Origin: Arthrobotrys musiformis
Lineage: Eukaryota; Ascomycota; Orbiliomycetes; Orbiliales; Orbiliaceae
Assembly: GCA_036971715.1 (NCBI GenBank)
Contig: JAVHJL010000003.1
Coordinates: 3,844,001 to 3,908,000, forward strand
Direction: 5' to 3'
DNA length: 64,000 nucleotides
Below, piece by piece: positions 1-11,435 of the stretch. Position 1 is the stretch's first letter, and each line of letters starts with the position of its first letter. A program made the translations under genes and the position numbers. The notes under the pieces were generated by a model, which was not told the origin of the DNA, did no database searches, and was given only the letters and a program-made list of their open reading frames with translations.

Positions 1-589
1 GGTATAATCCGACGTCTTATTGCTTTGGCCCCCTTGGGTACGAGACAGGGGCCATTATATATTTCTTGAAAATGGAATTATCATTGTTATATCATATGAT
101 CACTGACACCTTCCTTGTTACCATTCCGGGGGGTTTTAATCTCTGTTTTTAGTTTCTCATCTTCGGTGGCCCAAGTTCATGCCTCACCTGGCGGCAAAAC
201 CCGCAAAAGCTCGCCAGCGCTCTCAAAAATGTGACAGAAACCCTTGAAAGTTTTGCAAGCTTTGACGCAAATTCGACCTCGATCGAGTTAGGCGATGTAT
301 ATCTCGATAAATGCGAATTCGGTGGCATCGATGCTTACAGAGCGGAAGAATTTCCGTACGACTTTTCGAAATTTGCGGACAACCAAAAGTTTTTGGTAGT
401 GGCAGAGGGGACCGAACAAGAACCACTGGATAACGATATGGTTAGCAGGAAAAGAAGGTAAGTCTTGAGAAGACGGTAGCGCAACCAATACATCCGCCGT
501 TTCTACGTTATAAGCCAAGTTTTATACCTCCTTGCAGTCTTGGTACCAACGCCGCTAACTTGGCCCTTTCTTGTCAGGATAATCCCTAA
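1..589 (+). CDS. 3' part of an unrecognised gene, cut by the window edge
   Basis: I do not recognise this gene. An acceptor (TTTTTAG) ends at 152 and opens a reading frame from 153 to 457. A perfect donor (GTAAGT) follows at 458. An acceptor (TTGCAG) ending at 537 joins in frame to a short last exon, 538-589, that stops with TAA. The visible 119 or so residues contain two cysteines in the first exon and one near the end, and an acidic stretch, and resemble the tail of a small secreted protein. The 5' part lies before the window, or in the first 37 bases ahead of a possible GTACGA donor. An open frame at 540-815 in another phase is the main rival for the last exon. The strand and the 458-537 intron are the best supported parts. 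Confidence 0.35.
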
Positions 590-1748
590 AATGATGGGCG
601 ACAATCGACATCCTGCGGACCTTTGCAATGGCAATTTCGGTATCTTCAATAAGATAGAACCTAGTTTAGACAATCCCGGCGAGAAGCATAACACAACTAT
701 AGGGTGGGGGTGCTCAAATCAAGTTTGGTCTTTGAGGTCGCGAGTCCTTGATATGAACCATCTTCGAACCCTATCTACTACTATTGGTGTAGCACCCCAC
801 AACCTTTCCGATTAGGCTTCTTTTCACTCTCGTGTCGCCTTCGAATTTATATATGCGTATTGTGTATTGGTTAAGTTTTGATTGAAGAGAGAATGAACTG
901 AGTGTTTCGGCAACTTATATCAGTTGATATATGATATATCGTTCTTCTTGGCCTACCAAATCTTATAGTATTGTTGAGCTCAAATGAGTCGTAGCTTCGG
1001 TTTCTCCCGCCGTAAATTCATCGAGCCGAGACCGCCCAGTTGGCCTTTTTCTTGGCTCGTTAATTAATATAGACTAGGGCTATTCTCGCGATTCTGAGAC
1101 TTCCCGTGTTACCCAAGTTTAGCCACTCACATCCGGCAAGTTGTAAGAGATTTACTCCCGTAAGCTACATATCTGTAGACACTATGCAGACGCAGTAAAC
1201 CCCAGTCTGAAACGGGCGCGTGCGTGAAATATTGACTCCTCATATGACTTGCCGTGTGGAACCAGCGGAAGTCTTGGCGCGCCTGTGCCGCTGCACGGTT
1301 CCTGCCTTCAAACATCGTGATATCAGCCAGAACGGGGTGGCTGTGCATGTGCCATTAGTGAATTCGTGTGTATCTCTTGGATGCGTATTTAAGTTTTCTG
1401 AGCTATTTCTGCGGAAATTCGTTAATTTAAAACTTGAGATCTCGTGGGGCTGAGAAATGGAAAGAGCGCTCGAGCTAGTTGGGATGTTATATATATGTTT
1501 CGGTCGTCCCCACCGAGTGCAACCGAAGGTTGTGCAAGCAGTCGCCCAGAAACAATAAATGCGCTTGGTATTTTGCAGTAATGGTCGCCCGTTCGTTCGC
1601 GGTAACCGAATGAAATCTTAGCTTGGCCTAGGATCTTGATACCAACGGGAAATTATATATATTGGATATTGCCGGTCAGTCAACAGAGTTCGAGATTTGT
1701 ATTCGACCACAGGATCCTAGGACGGCTCTAGAATACTAAATCGACAAC
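590..1748. other. Intergenic region, no gene seen
   Basis: About 1.2 kb between the first partial gene and the small secreted protein gene. Only short open frames are present, without splice partners or recognisable motifs. It presumably holds the 3' untranslated region of the former and the promoter of the latter. The stretch just before 1749 is AT-rich. Confidence 0.5.
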
Positions 1749-2669
1749 ATGCCTCCAACAAATATACGCTTCTTGCTTGTACTCATTCTGTCGGCCACTA
1801 CGATCTTCGCTTTCGTTTCAGGCCTGAACATCCTTCCATTATCTGTGGAGCAACAACAACACCAACAAGAAGCGAAGTTTCCATTAGTCAAACAGGCACG
1901 AGAGAATCTTTTGACATCTGTTCAACGGCCCATTGGCAAATGGCTACAAAATACATTTACCACAACTGCAACGGAAGAGGAGGGCCTGGGTGAGGGAGTT
2001 GCTATTGTTGACTGGAAATCCTACGTCGATGCGAACAAATTTCACTATGCGGTCCACAATTGGGAGTCCCTGAAAGACGATCAGGAGATGCTTGAAAAAT
2101 ATGGTGTAAACGGCCCGAGCAAAGAGGATATGCCCAGGATTTTGTGCTTGATCGACTCTTCAGATTCCGACAGCGGGGATCAGAACATTCGGACTTCTGA
2201 GTGTACATGGGAGGAAGTTCACGATCCAAACCCATCTCAGAGGTGGCATATTCGTTACAAATACCTCAGCGGGGACCCTAAGGTCCAGGGTGGGCCTCCA
2301 GTATGGCTTGTGAGTGTTTCTTCACTTGGTTCCACATATTCTTGACCGAAACTGATTTATAATTTTCTCATAAATTTAAAGGCAACCATCCGGAACGCTA
2401 GAACTGAGAGCTGCATTAAATCGGATTACGGCATAGAACGTGGACCCACGACGAGCCGGAGGGATACATATACGGCAGGAGCCTTCAGAATCGGTCGGGT
2501 TTCTTCCACTCAGTGTCGGGGCACAAGTGAAGAGGCTAAAGGGGGGTTGGAATTTATTATTCAAAGATGCGCAAATAATCAAACCCCTTCCAACGATGCC
2601 GTTGAAACGGACCAACTGTTTAGGAATTGGTCGTTGTGGTTAGTATGGTCGTTTTGCCAAGAGTTGTAA
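1749..2669 (+). CDS. Small secreted protein, unknown function
   Basis: I recognise no family. The model has two exons, 1749-2309 and 2382-2669. The donor is GTGAGT at 2310 and the acceptor is AAAG ending at 2381; the phase-0 join closes in frame and gives 282 residues. The first 25 or so residues form a typical secretion signal: a short polar start, then a long hydrophobic run ending near Ser-Gly-Leu. The rest is hydrophilic, with an acidic middle (near residue 140) and about seven cysteines, mostly in the second half. That suggests an extracellular, disulphide-bonded protein. It could be an effector-like protein, but no sequence signature proves that. The stop at 2669 assumes no further intron; a downstream splice at about 2648 is conceivable. 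Confidence 0.55.
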
Positions 2670-4183
2670 GTGGAGCATGCTGACGAAAATTACTTTGCAT
2701 TAGCATACATCCACCATATGACAGCGTCGACATGCTGGCGGAGGACGAAAGACCGCCCCAGAACATATGCTCGGCCCCAGGTCGGCCTGAAAATCTTGTC
2801 CATGCCCTCGATAAGCCCAGCGCAGTTGAATGGGGCTGCGGTTCGAACACATGGTATTTTCCAACACAGGCTCTAAGTGTCGAGAAACAGGGGCCTGAGT
2901 GGAAACGACTTTGAAGATCTGATTAGCCTTTTTGCTTGATATTACCTGTACAGCTGTATTATTAGAATTTTAACCTAGTTTTTTTTTGTTTCTTTCTTGT
3001 TGGAGTCGACCCATGGCTATGGGAGGAGTTAGATATCATTGATACGGATATCCGGATGTATGTATATAAGGAGGAGTACTCTTTAGTGTTGATTTAAAGC
3101 CTAGCGAGCCTCGCAAAAGCGGCATAATTAAAATACTTATCGATATCTGTTATCCGAATACTGAGTTCGTTGTGCCCTAGTCCCGTAGACCGCAGTACCA
3201 TGCCTGTATATATTATTCGCCATCACGTCATAGCTAGGGAACGTCCGAAAACCACGGAGTAGTCTGACTAATTGTTTAAAGTTGAACGCCAGGCCGAGCC
3301 GGAGGTGTTCCATCACCCGACTTAGGCCGCGATGTGTGTAACGCAAAGGACCCTGACTAACCGGCCCTGACTCAGTGTAGCCTTAATACAACCTTAAATT
3401 TGAATCTTAATTATAACGACCTAACTAGACCGTTAAAAATGTTTCGTTTTTTACGGTACTGTCGCCAGAAACTCGGGATGTTGTGTAGAGTTCTGTAGAT
3501 ACGGCAAACCGTGGACGGGAAGCTCGCAAACCAAGTAGTTACTGTCGTACGTGCATACGGCTGATCCTTCCTGTCAGTTGTCAAACCGCGCAGCCCAGAG
3601 CTAGTGGGCGGTAATATTATGCACGACCGACACAAATGCAAATATTTTTACCCCTTTATTTCTGTTTTTGCACACTGGATTGTAATCTTTCCCCCACAAA
3701 TGACCATCAGAGGCTAATAATGGCAAAAAGATTCCTACCCGTTTCTCAATTTTGTGGCGGCATATCTTGTCAATATTGGGAGATTGTTTGATTCTCAGGC
3801 TTTTCCTTCGAGGGTGGAGGTTGGTGGGGCCGCTAATTACCCCAAGTGGTGTCTGTTCACTGCACGGGTCGAATCGCGAGGTGATGACAATCAATGCAAT
3901 GCAATGACCATTAATGGATTGAGGCTCCGCCCTAATATTGGCGGGCACAGCATGGGTGAGGAGGCTGATTCGAGCGCTAGAGCTGCGGTAGAGCTCATCG
4001 TATACCTCTGCTTTTATTTCCATATCCATTGCCTCGTTTCTATCCTCTTCGTCTCGCCGTCTCCTTCCGCGTGCGCGTTACAGTTTGGTAGCACGTACGT
4101 GCACGTTGGCAGGTCTTGATCAATCGGGCGTCTCGGAGCCGGAAAAGGACGATAACCTCGCCACAACTCATTTCCGTTTCAAA
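2670..4183. other. Intergenic region, no convincing gene
   Basis: About 1.5 kb. It contains an antisense open frame at 3601-4029 (142 codons, ATG start) for which I see no signal peptide, membrane segment or family motif, and a competing plus-strand frame at 3754-4119. The stretch before 4184 is C/T-rich, as is common in fungal promoters. Confidence 0.45.
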
Positions 4184-5251
4184 ATGCAACACTGGTCTCG
4201 GCTCACGGCATCTTCAATATTGACCTTTGCCTCCCTAATCCTCATCACCTCCGCGCAAGATAGCCTTGATCCGAACAGCGTTCCTTCATCGACAAGGAAC
4301 ACTTGGTGTCAGGGTAATCAACAAGCATGTAGCATTATTTGTTCCGCCGGAACTTCTGTAAATACCTGCGATGTTGACGAGTTGACATACGAGTGTACTT
4401 GCAACGGAGGGACGTCGCCAGATCTATCTCAATATGCGCTCACACTTCCTTACTTTATCTGTCTGGAGCTGAGATCGCAGTGCATTGCTAGTATGTCCTT
4501 ATATTTCCTTTTTTGATTGAGCCATTCTACCCTGTGGATCGTCTCCGACTAATCAAATGGTAAAGATAATGCCAACAACCTCTCCGGGCAAGCAGAGTGT
4601 AACCAGGGGTCATGCGCTGCTACAAATCCAAGTGCTGCTGCCGCGGCCGGAACTTCCACGACCACGACGGCTTCTCTACCAGCTGGAGCACCAGGCGGGT
4701 TTCCGTCATCTACTAGTGAAACACCGGCGGAAACTCAAAATACAGTCGCCCAAGGGGGAGGGGCCGCAGCCGGTACTCCAGACTCTAGCATCTCTACGTC
4801 AACTACTCCTGTTGTCGAAGAGACGCAGCCTACGACCAGTCTCGACACTAGGTCTACAACTTCCCAGGGACCATCTACCACAAATACAACACCTAGCAGC
4901 TCTACATCGAATGGGCCCACCATTGAAGAGACGGGGGCTGGGAACCCGGGCGATGGCGGCAACGGAAAGAAGGGCTTGAGTACAGGGGCTATAATTGGTA
5001 TCGCAGTCGGTGTGGGGGTTCCAGTTCTCCTGGGCCTTTTATTTCTTGCTTATAAGTGGGGAGGTCGACGAGCCACAGATCCGCCAGTTCTGGCACCTGC
5101 GTTTGTGAGTCCACAATCACAATGGCAAGGTGGTAACGAAATTGCCGGTGGTGGAGGAGATCCGGGAATTGGACATGGTAATGAAATTGGTGGGATCCAG
5201 GATCAAAGTTATGGGGCTTCGGGCCATTGGGGCCCAGGGAGGCAGTACTGA
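4184..5251 (+). CDS. DUF7707-type cell-surface protein with one membrane segment
   Basis: Exons are 4184-4490 and 4566-5251 (GTATGT donor, CTAAT branch site, AAAG acceptor), giving 330 residues. The order is a signal peptide (about 1-25, ending in Thr-Ser-Ala), then a cysteine-rich domain of about 100 residues starting with a Thr-Trp-Cys motif and ending near Cys-Asn-Gln-Gly-Ser-Cys. A Ser/Thr/Pro/Gly-rich stalk follows, then a transmembrane helix (about 270-290) followed by basic residues, then a Gly-rich cytoplasmic tail. This is the arrangement of fungal DUF7707 proteins, which are extracellular and often surface-anchored. No enzymatic role is known for the domain. The stalk is probably O-mannosylated, which is inference from composition. 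The family call rests on the cysteine pattern as I remember it; the secreted, single-pass topology is seen directly. Confidence 0.72.
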
Positions 5252-7059
5252 TTGCATTTCCCCGTCCTGTTTTTTCTTCTCCTCGAGACTATAGTTACAC
5301 CGAATTTGGCCATTGCCATTCTGATATTCAATATATATAACTATGGCTAAATTCAGGGTCTCCCGAGCTGTCGCGCTCAAAAGTCTCTTCTGGTTACCTG
5401 TGCCTGACAATTGCTTTGTTATTGCGTACTACATCTAAGAGCCATACAAGGAAGATGAGGGCGAGGTGTGTGAAGGTGAGCTCGGGCGGGAGAGAGAGCG
5501 GTTGAGGCCGGGGGAGAGGAGCGAGGTAGAAGTGCTCATAGCGGAGGTGGAGGCCATGATGGACAGATAACTCTGCAAGTTTAGGAAGGGATCATAGCCC
5601 CGCTGCTCCCCATGTTCGAGGGTGTAGCCTTGGTGTCTGTCTGTCGAGGAGGCCACCGTGGCCCCGGCTCACATCGAGAGGGTACTCTTTGGTGGGTTTC
5701 TGAAGGCTACTGGGAAGAGGGACGGGGTAAGTACCACCTTTCAATAGTAAAGGGGCTTTAATATAGAGAATCTCTAGGGATGGAGCGTGTGCTGGCCTCC
5801 AAAAAAATCCAATCTATGGCAGCCTCGAGCCTCAAGGAGCCAACCGCCGCGGAGGAAAAAGCCTAGAGGACCCGCCGCCTAAACTCTGAACGCCCACCTT
5901 CTTTTGCGGAGGCAGCTCCTCTAATTTCACATCACGACCATTCTATTCTTCTTTCTCTCCTGCCGCATCCTCTTCTTGATGTCCAAATTCGATAACCCCT
6001 CACGGTACCGTCTCCGAAAATATTGGTATCAGATAGCCACACTCGCTCTCTACCCCTCCACCCGCGAGGGCGATCTTCTCACTGTCCTCGGGGTCCACCA
6101 CCGCTGCATCCGTTGCGTGTTCTCCTTATGTTCGGATTCTTTTCCGGTTTCTGGTTACCGGTTTGAGCTACCTACTTCAATATTTCATAGATGTCGCAGC
6201 GCATTGGTGGATATGGGTGGCCTGTGGCATTTCAGACCCCGGACTCATGTATATCGCGTCAAAGGGTCCACGGACAAAAGTCCAACCTGGTCTCGTACCC
6301 AGACCACACAAAGAGTGACCGGTCCAACCCTGGATAATTCACATCTCCGTCTGTGTTTAATAAGCCGTGTTTGGGCAGCTGTGCAAGTAAGTGACCTTTC
6401 GCCCAGGAGCGATACCTGCTATGTGTGCAACCTTATAATTATACAATTCATAATGGAGCTCACCTGATCATTGTATTACTCCTATTTTCCACTCGAGCAC
6501 TCTCCATGCAACGCTATACATATATATAGGGACATAGATCGATTGACCAATATCGAAGATCTGCGAAAGGTTTGTAAGAGTCGTGAATATGAAGCTGAAA
6601 GATCAACCCCCCGTGTTTAGAGTCAGTACGGAGTACGCGTACGTGATATATATGGAGAGAAAGGTAAACTCCAAGGCGGCATGGCGCCTGCAAGAGATGA
6701 TCAGGGAGCTCCGGAGAACCAATGACATCAAGAGTTTTTTGCATGCATGGTTTGACCGATCGAGCCGGTACCTGACACCCCAACCTTACCACAGCTGATA
6801 CATAAGTACCTCTTGGGTACCTGCGTATGCAATGTACCTCCCGAGGTATATAGCAATGCATTTCCCGGCGATAGCAAGGGGTTTTTTTGTCGATAGCAAT
6901 GCTACACAGTCAGGCGAATGTTCCTGCATAAATACTTCATCCTTCCGCCGCCTCCAGGACGACTTCGCTTCCCGAAATTTTGGAGATCGTTATGTTAGTC
7001 CTCCCACGTCGCTCTAGGTTACATACGCCTTTGCGCAAATTTTGCAAGTCGCCGGTTCG
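5252..7059. other. Intergenic region with an unexplained open frame
   Basis: About 1.8 kb. An open frame with an ATG at 5979 runs to 6467, and a different frame over roughly 6065-6318 encodes a hydrophobic stretch with Trp-Trp. I could not combine them into a gene with sound splice sites, so neither is called. The region should include the promoter of the gene starting at 7060. Confidence 0.4.
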
Positions 7060-9828
7060 ATGGTGTCAACATCGTCACCTCCGACCCCCGAAATAAGGGT
7101 TCCTCAGGATGCGGGATCAAGACGCGACGCTGCCCTCAGAATCGACAGAGCACCCCCGCCCGAGAGTTTAGATTCAGAATGGCCTCTCGGGCCAGCACCT
7201 GCTACGCCCAATAATATAAAATGGCCAGAACTTGACGGTTTCGGCTGTCCACCTATAACGTGGCCAAGACTGCCCGTCGACTCCGAATATCAAACGAATG
7301 AAGACAAAGGTGAGCACACTCTAATCTGGGTACATGTATGGGTACTTTGCCCTATGATACAGACCTGAATCTAATCTCACATTCCTGAAAACTTGTGCTG
7401 TGACAGGGATTTCCATAGCATTTCCTTCTTCTACCTCGGGCCTGCCTACAGAAGGGCTTGAGGATTAAAGCGATCCTATACACTAATACCACTTCTGTGG
7501 CCTCTGATGTTGCGGGTTTCTCAATCCAGCATATAGTCTCTTTTCAGGTCCAGAATGTAGAAAGGCGTCGCTGCTAGACCTAGACCCGCCAATACCCAAC
7601 CGTTTGGTCCGTCGTCCTAAACATAACCTGAGCTCGTAAGTTCTCTAAATTCCATGCAAAATCTCAAATAGGTCCTCAGAAACTCGAAACCTTTATATTG
7701 AAGCCTGAGTCTTGGCTATAGGCTAATTTACGATGTAGTGGCAGTATTAGTTCCCTCATTGACGCAAGCGATACTCCAACCTCAGCTACTAGTTCGGTAG
7801 CGGATGATACGGATTTTAGAACGGACCCCAAAGACGTCTTCCCGGGAAATCCAAAGCACAGGATCCTGGCCTCTCGTTATGGACAACCGTGTAACCTCCT
7901 ACCCGCATCCTTTTCTTTTACTCGGAGGAGGAGGCCCAAATCCATAGCTAGCATCAATACCGATGAGGCTCTCTCTTCTGGTGATGACGATTCCGATCCG
8001 GAAGATTTAGGGTCCCGGGAAGACGCCATTGGCAAATTTAGACCGCTGTCTATCATTATCTACTTCCTCCTTCTTCGAGAGCACGTTTCGAATTTGGAAT
8101 CATCTTCGGCAGCGTCCCTTACAGGTTCATCAGTCTCTGGGGGACAGGACCACGAAAGTGGAGATAATGGCGACGGCGATGACGGACCAAACGGCACGGA
8201 GAAGCCAGCGAATAAAGGCGAAAATGCTCAAGGTCAACCAAGCTCGAGTTCCGGCCACAGGGGACACAGGAAGGTGTCACGGAAACGAAAAGTTGACCAA
8301 ACCGAAGACGACGAAGACGACGGGGATGGGCCAAAAAACAACAAACATGCGAAAAGCTCGAAGAAGGGCCCGCTTAAAGACCGACTTGCGTGTCCGTATG
8401 CAAAGGCTTACCCTGAGTCCTTTGGAAGCTGCGTGTTAATCAACAGGCAGAATCTTCCAGGTATCAAGTAAGATATTTCTTCACTTCCCAAGTGGTTGAT
8501 GCAGGTAGAAATATTCTAATATTAATCGGATGCGGAAATTTTCTAGGGAGCATCTAAAGCGAAATCATTTCAAACCCAAAGGGGAACCACTTCCTCAGGA
8601 AATACTTAAAGCGAAGACCTGGGAGCAGGTATTCCGGATTTGCAACCCCTCTTGGGATCCTAATACCCCACTCCCAGACCCTTGTATGTGCATATAAATT
8701 ATCTTCCCAATACTACACAAAGTTTGAACGACTTTAACGCATTACGTCATTAAAGATTTCAGCTACGGGAACACGATCAGCCGCATATCAAAAGAAGACG
8801 AAATCGTGATTGCAGAACGTCAGATTGTCACTCGACCTCAACAGGCTACAGGATCTGGAGTAAATGGCCCTCAACAAGTCGACACGCCCTTAACCGAACA
8901 TCCTACTCAGAGAGACGTAGCCCTGGAAACTACGGAGAATTCTCGTGCAGGTACCTTGGGGTCCCCTTTGATTTCTTTAGGAGCGGGAAGTTATATGGCT
9001 GCGACCTTTCCAACCGGGCAAGTCAACCTTTCACCTCACGCCACTACTATTTTGAGCAATCTCGCCGAGCCTCAAATTTCGCTTCAGCATGATCTCGCGC
9101 TTCAACCTAGTAGGGAGATCGATGATGCGGCAGCACAGGAAGCGTACCGCCGACTAGCCCAGGATTTGGGAATCCCCTCTGACTTTCCGGAGGTACTATT
9201 ATGGGATGAGGAGCTCTTTGGATCCTCAAGCACCCAGGATGTAGCTCCACCGTCCACTTACAGCTTCGAGAACGAGAGCCTTATTCCTCCCCGGTTTTCA
9301 TTCACCAATCTACCAGCGGGGTCCGCAACCGCTAGTACATCCGCCCAATCAGGCCCAGCAGACGAGATGCTGTACTTAACCGAAACCCCCGATACGGCAA
9401 CCTCGATATCTGAGCCTATAAATTTTATTAGGCCGCTCAGCGAAAAGACTAAGGAGAAGTCAGATGGTTTACGATTCTCGCTCGCTGTCGCCAGACACCC
9501 ACGCGTGCTGGAATCCGAGGAGGATCAAAATCCGAAGGAGTTTGAGTACGACGACAGAGATGACTTCGAGTATAGATTCGATGGCTGGATGTCGGAGACG
9601 TTCTACGATCCAAAGTTTTCGTGGGAGACAATGGAATTTACTTGGGAGACAATGGAGCCTCAGCGCACGAGCTCTCAAGCTGATCCAGAGCCTCCATTCA
9701 GGCTTTCAAGTTTGAAAGGGCTCGCACTGCAGGTAGATATGTACTATATGAGGACTGGCAAACGGAGGAGTGGGGTCCACCTCGTTGCGAGATCTCGAAG
9801 AGATAAGGGCAAGCAGAAGGCACACTGA
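7060..9828 (+). CDS. Acidic protein with C2H2-like finger, paralog A
   Basis: Function unknown. Proposed exons are 7060-7309, 7548-7635, 7751-8467, 8547-8683 and 8756-9828; all phases close, giving 754 residues. From residue 100 to 250 it is Ser/Asp-rich, including an acidic box and an Arg-Glu-Asp-Ala-Ile-Gly motif. Basic clusters that could be nuclear signals follow near residue 285-320. Then comes a C2H2-like unit with Cys327, Cys340, His354 and His359 (spacing C-x12-C-x13-H-x4-H), the last half reading Ile-Lys-Glu-His-Leu-Lys-Arg-Asn-His. After a disordered region, the C-terminus carries an Arg-Phe-x2-Trp-Met ... Phe-Ser-Trp-Glu-Thr-Met-Glu signature. The next gene downstream has the same exon phases and motifs, so the two are tandem duplicates. 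Nuclear or nucleic-acid binding is inference. The 5' exons are the weakest part. Confidence 0.62.
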
Positions 9829-10875
9829 TAATAGCTGGAAGCTACCCTGGCAAATGGAGCATAGCTAAGCGTATGCTGCAACTTGTTTGTCTTGCAAACT
9901 AAGGTTTGCTCAAGAGGCCGATTTGGTAGCTAGGATATTTTTTTTAACAAAATCTATGGAGTTAAAGGCTGCCGAATATAATATAATCACTTGTCGTCAA
10001 ATACCATGATATACATTCTGAAGTGTTGCTTTTGGCCATCAATTGATCAAACTGCGAAATATTCTTGAAACCCGGCTAAATTAGCGTTGGTATGCGTTCT
10101 AGTGTCTATAAATATAAGATCATGAAGCTTCGAACCGAAATATTTATATTCGGCTGGTTCTGTATGGTTAATTGCTGACAAGTGTATGCGTATGTTCACC
10201 CAGTGAATACTTGAATCCATACTTCGTGCGTTTGGGGGGAAAATACAAGGAAGGCCCCGGCTGAGTAACTCAGATCGATCTGTATTCGATACTCTGTACT
10301 TGTGCAGCCCCTTGTAATTAAGCTAAGACCTCACTGAGAAAAATGCAACACGGCTCAACTATCGATGTCAAGTTCGCGTACAATGGCTACATATCTAGCC
10401 ATAACTCGACTGAGTACTCGAGTATAGATGACATCTCTCGTGGAATGTATGATCTGCACCAGGCCTTGTATTTTTGTTTACCAAGAAGCCATATATCGCA
10501 ATTGAGGAAGAAGTATCTAGGATTGGCCGAGGATCGAGTACGAGTTACCGATCTGGCGCTTGCAGCTCGTGAGAAAAACCAATTACAGGTCTCCTCATGC
10601 ATAGTTTGACAGAAGGCTGGAGATATTGATGCAGATGTAGCAAGAAATTTTTGAACTATAGCAATGCGATATGGCCTGACACGAAGTCGGAGGTGTTCTC
10701 AAAATAAATACTTTATTCCAGCCTCGTGAACTCGTTTGCTCTCGAAAATTTACACGTTACATCTCCCTAGGAGGAAGCAGTAAAATCTACACGTAACCCA
10801 GTTTAAGGTCCCCAACATCGCAAAATTGCTATTTTATACATTTCCAAGCGAGGGTTTCCGAGCTGTCTCAAAATT
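9829..10875. other. Spacer between the tandem paralogs
   Basis: About 1 kb separating the two duplicated genes. Apart from the small open frame at 10343-10609 I see nothing. It includes AT-rich stretches, and presumably the terminator of paralog A and the promoter of paralog B. Confidence 0.5.
10343..10609 (+). CDS. Possible small gene, 88 residues, unknown
   Basis: An ATG-started open frame of 88 codons lies between the two paralogs on the same strand. The product is hydrophilic, with Tyr and Ser enriched in the first half and a Lys/Arg-rich second half, and has no signal peptide or membrane segment. It resembles neither neighbouring gene. It could be chance, or an exon of a gene I have not resolved. 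Confidence 0.2.
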   Translation: MQHGSTIDVKFAYNGYISSHNSTEYSSIDDISRGMYDLHQALYFCLPRSHISQLRKKYLGLAEDRVRVTDLALAAREKNQLQVSSCIV

Positions 10876-11399
10876 ATGGCTTCCCGCGACATAGAGTTCG
10901 AAGACTTAGAATTCGGGGAAGACGTTGAGGTCGATAGAGGATCTGCCCCGGGGCACGTACGGTGGCGACTTGAAATTAATGAGGCGGAAATTCCGCCATC
11001 ATCACAGCCGCCCCCAGTGCGAAAGTCGTCCCTGAGAGCCAGCTCGAGCCTAGGCCGCGATCACGATCAACTTCTACGCGTCGAATCTTTCCAGGTAATT
11101 ACTTCTTATCCCCATAAGTACCAACGTTGCAACAATTACAGAATTGCTGATATCGTTTTCGTCTTCCATTACTGACTATTTCCGTCCGGTTTGACTAAAC
11201 TAGAGGCGGATTAATCATTTCGATTCTGGTTATCAAACGATTCCCGAAGAGGTCCCTAGTGGTAGAAAAGGTGAACACGTTTTCCATGGCTGGGCTAACG
11301 GTTTTATATTAATATCGGTATCTAATCAAACTGTTAACTTGTGGTAGACCTATACGCGGACGATTCTCATTCCGGCTCTGAATTGGACCCAGGTGATAT

Positions 11400-11435
<36 letters not shown>

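Noticed and set aside
3601..4029. 142-codon open frame on the minus strand with an ATG
   Set aside because: No motif, no signal peptide and no splice partners. It overlaps a plus-strand open frame of similar length, so neither is preferred.
5979..6467. Possible gene near 6.0-6.5 kb
   Set aside because: The product is rich in Arg, His and Trp without motifs. A neighbouring frame looks more protein-like but has no start codon or splice sites that work.
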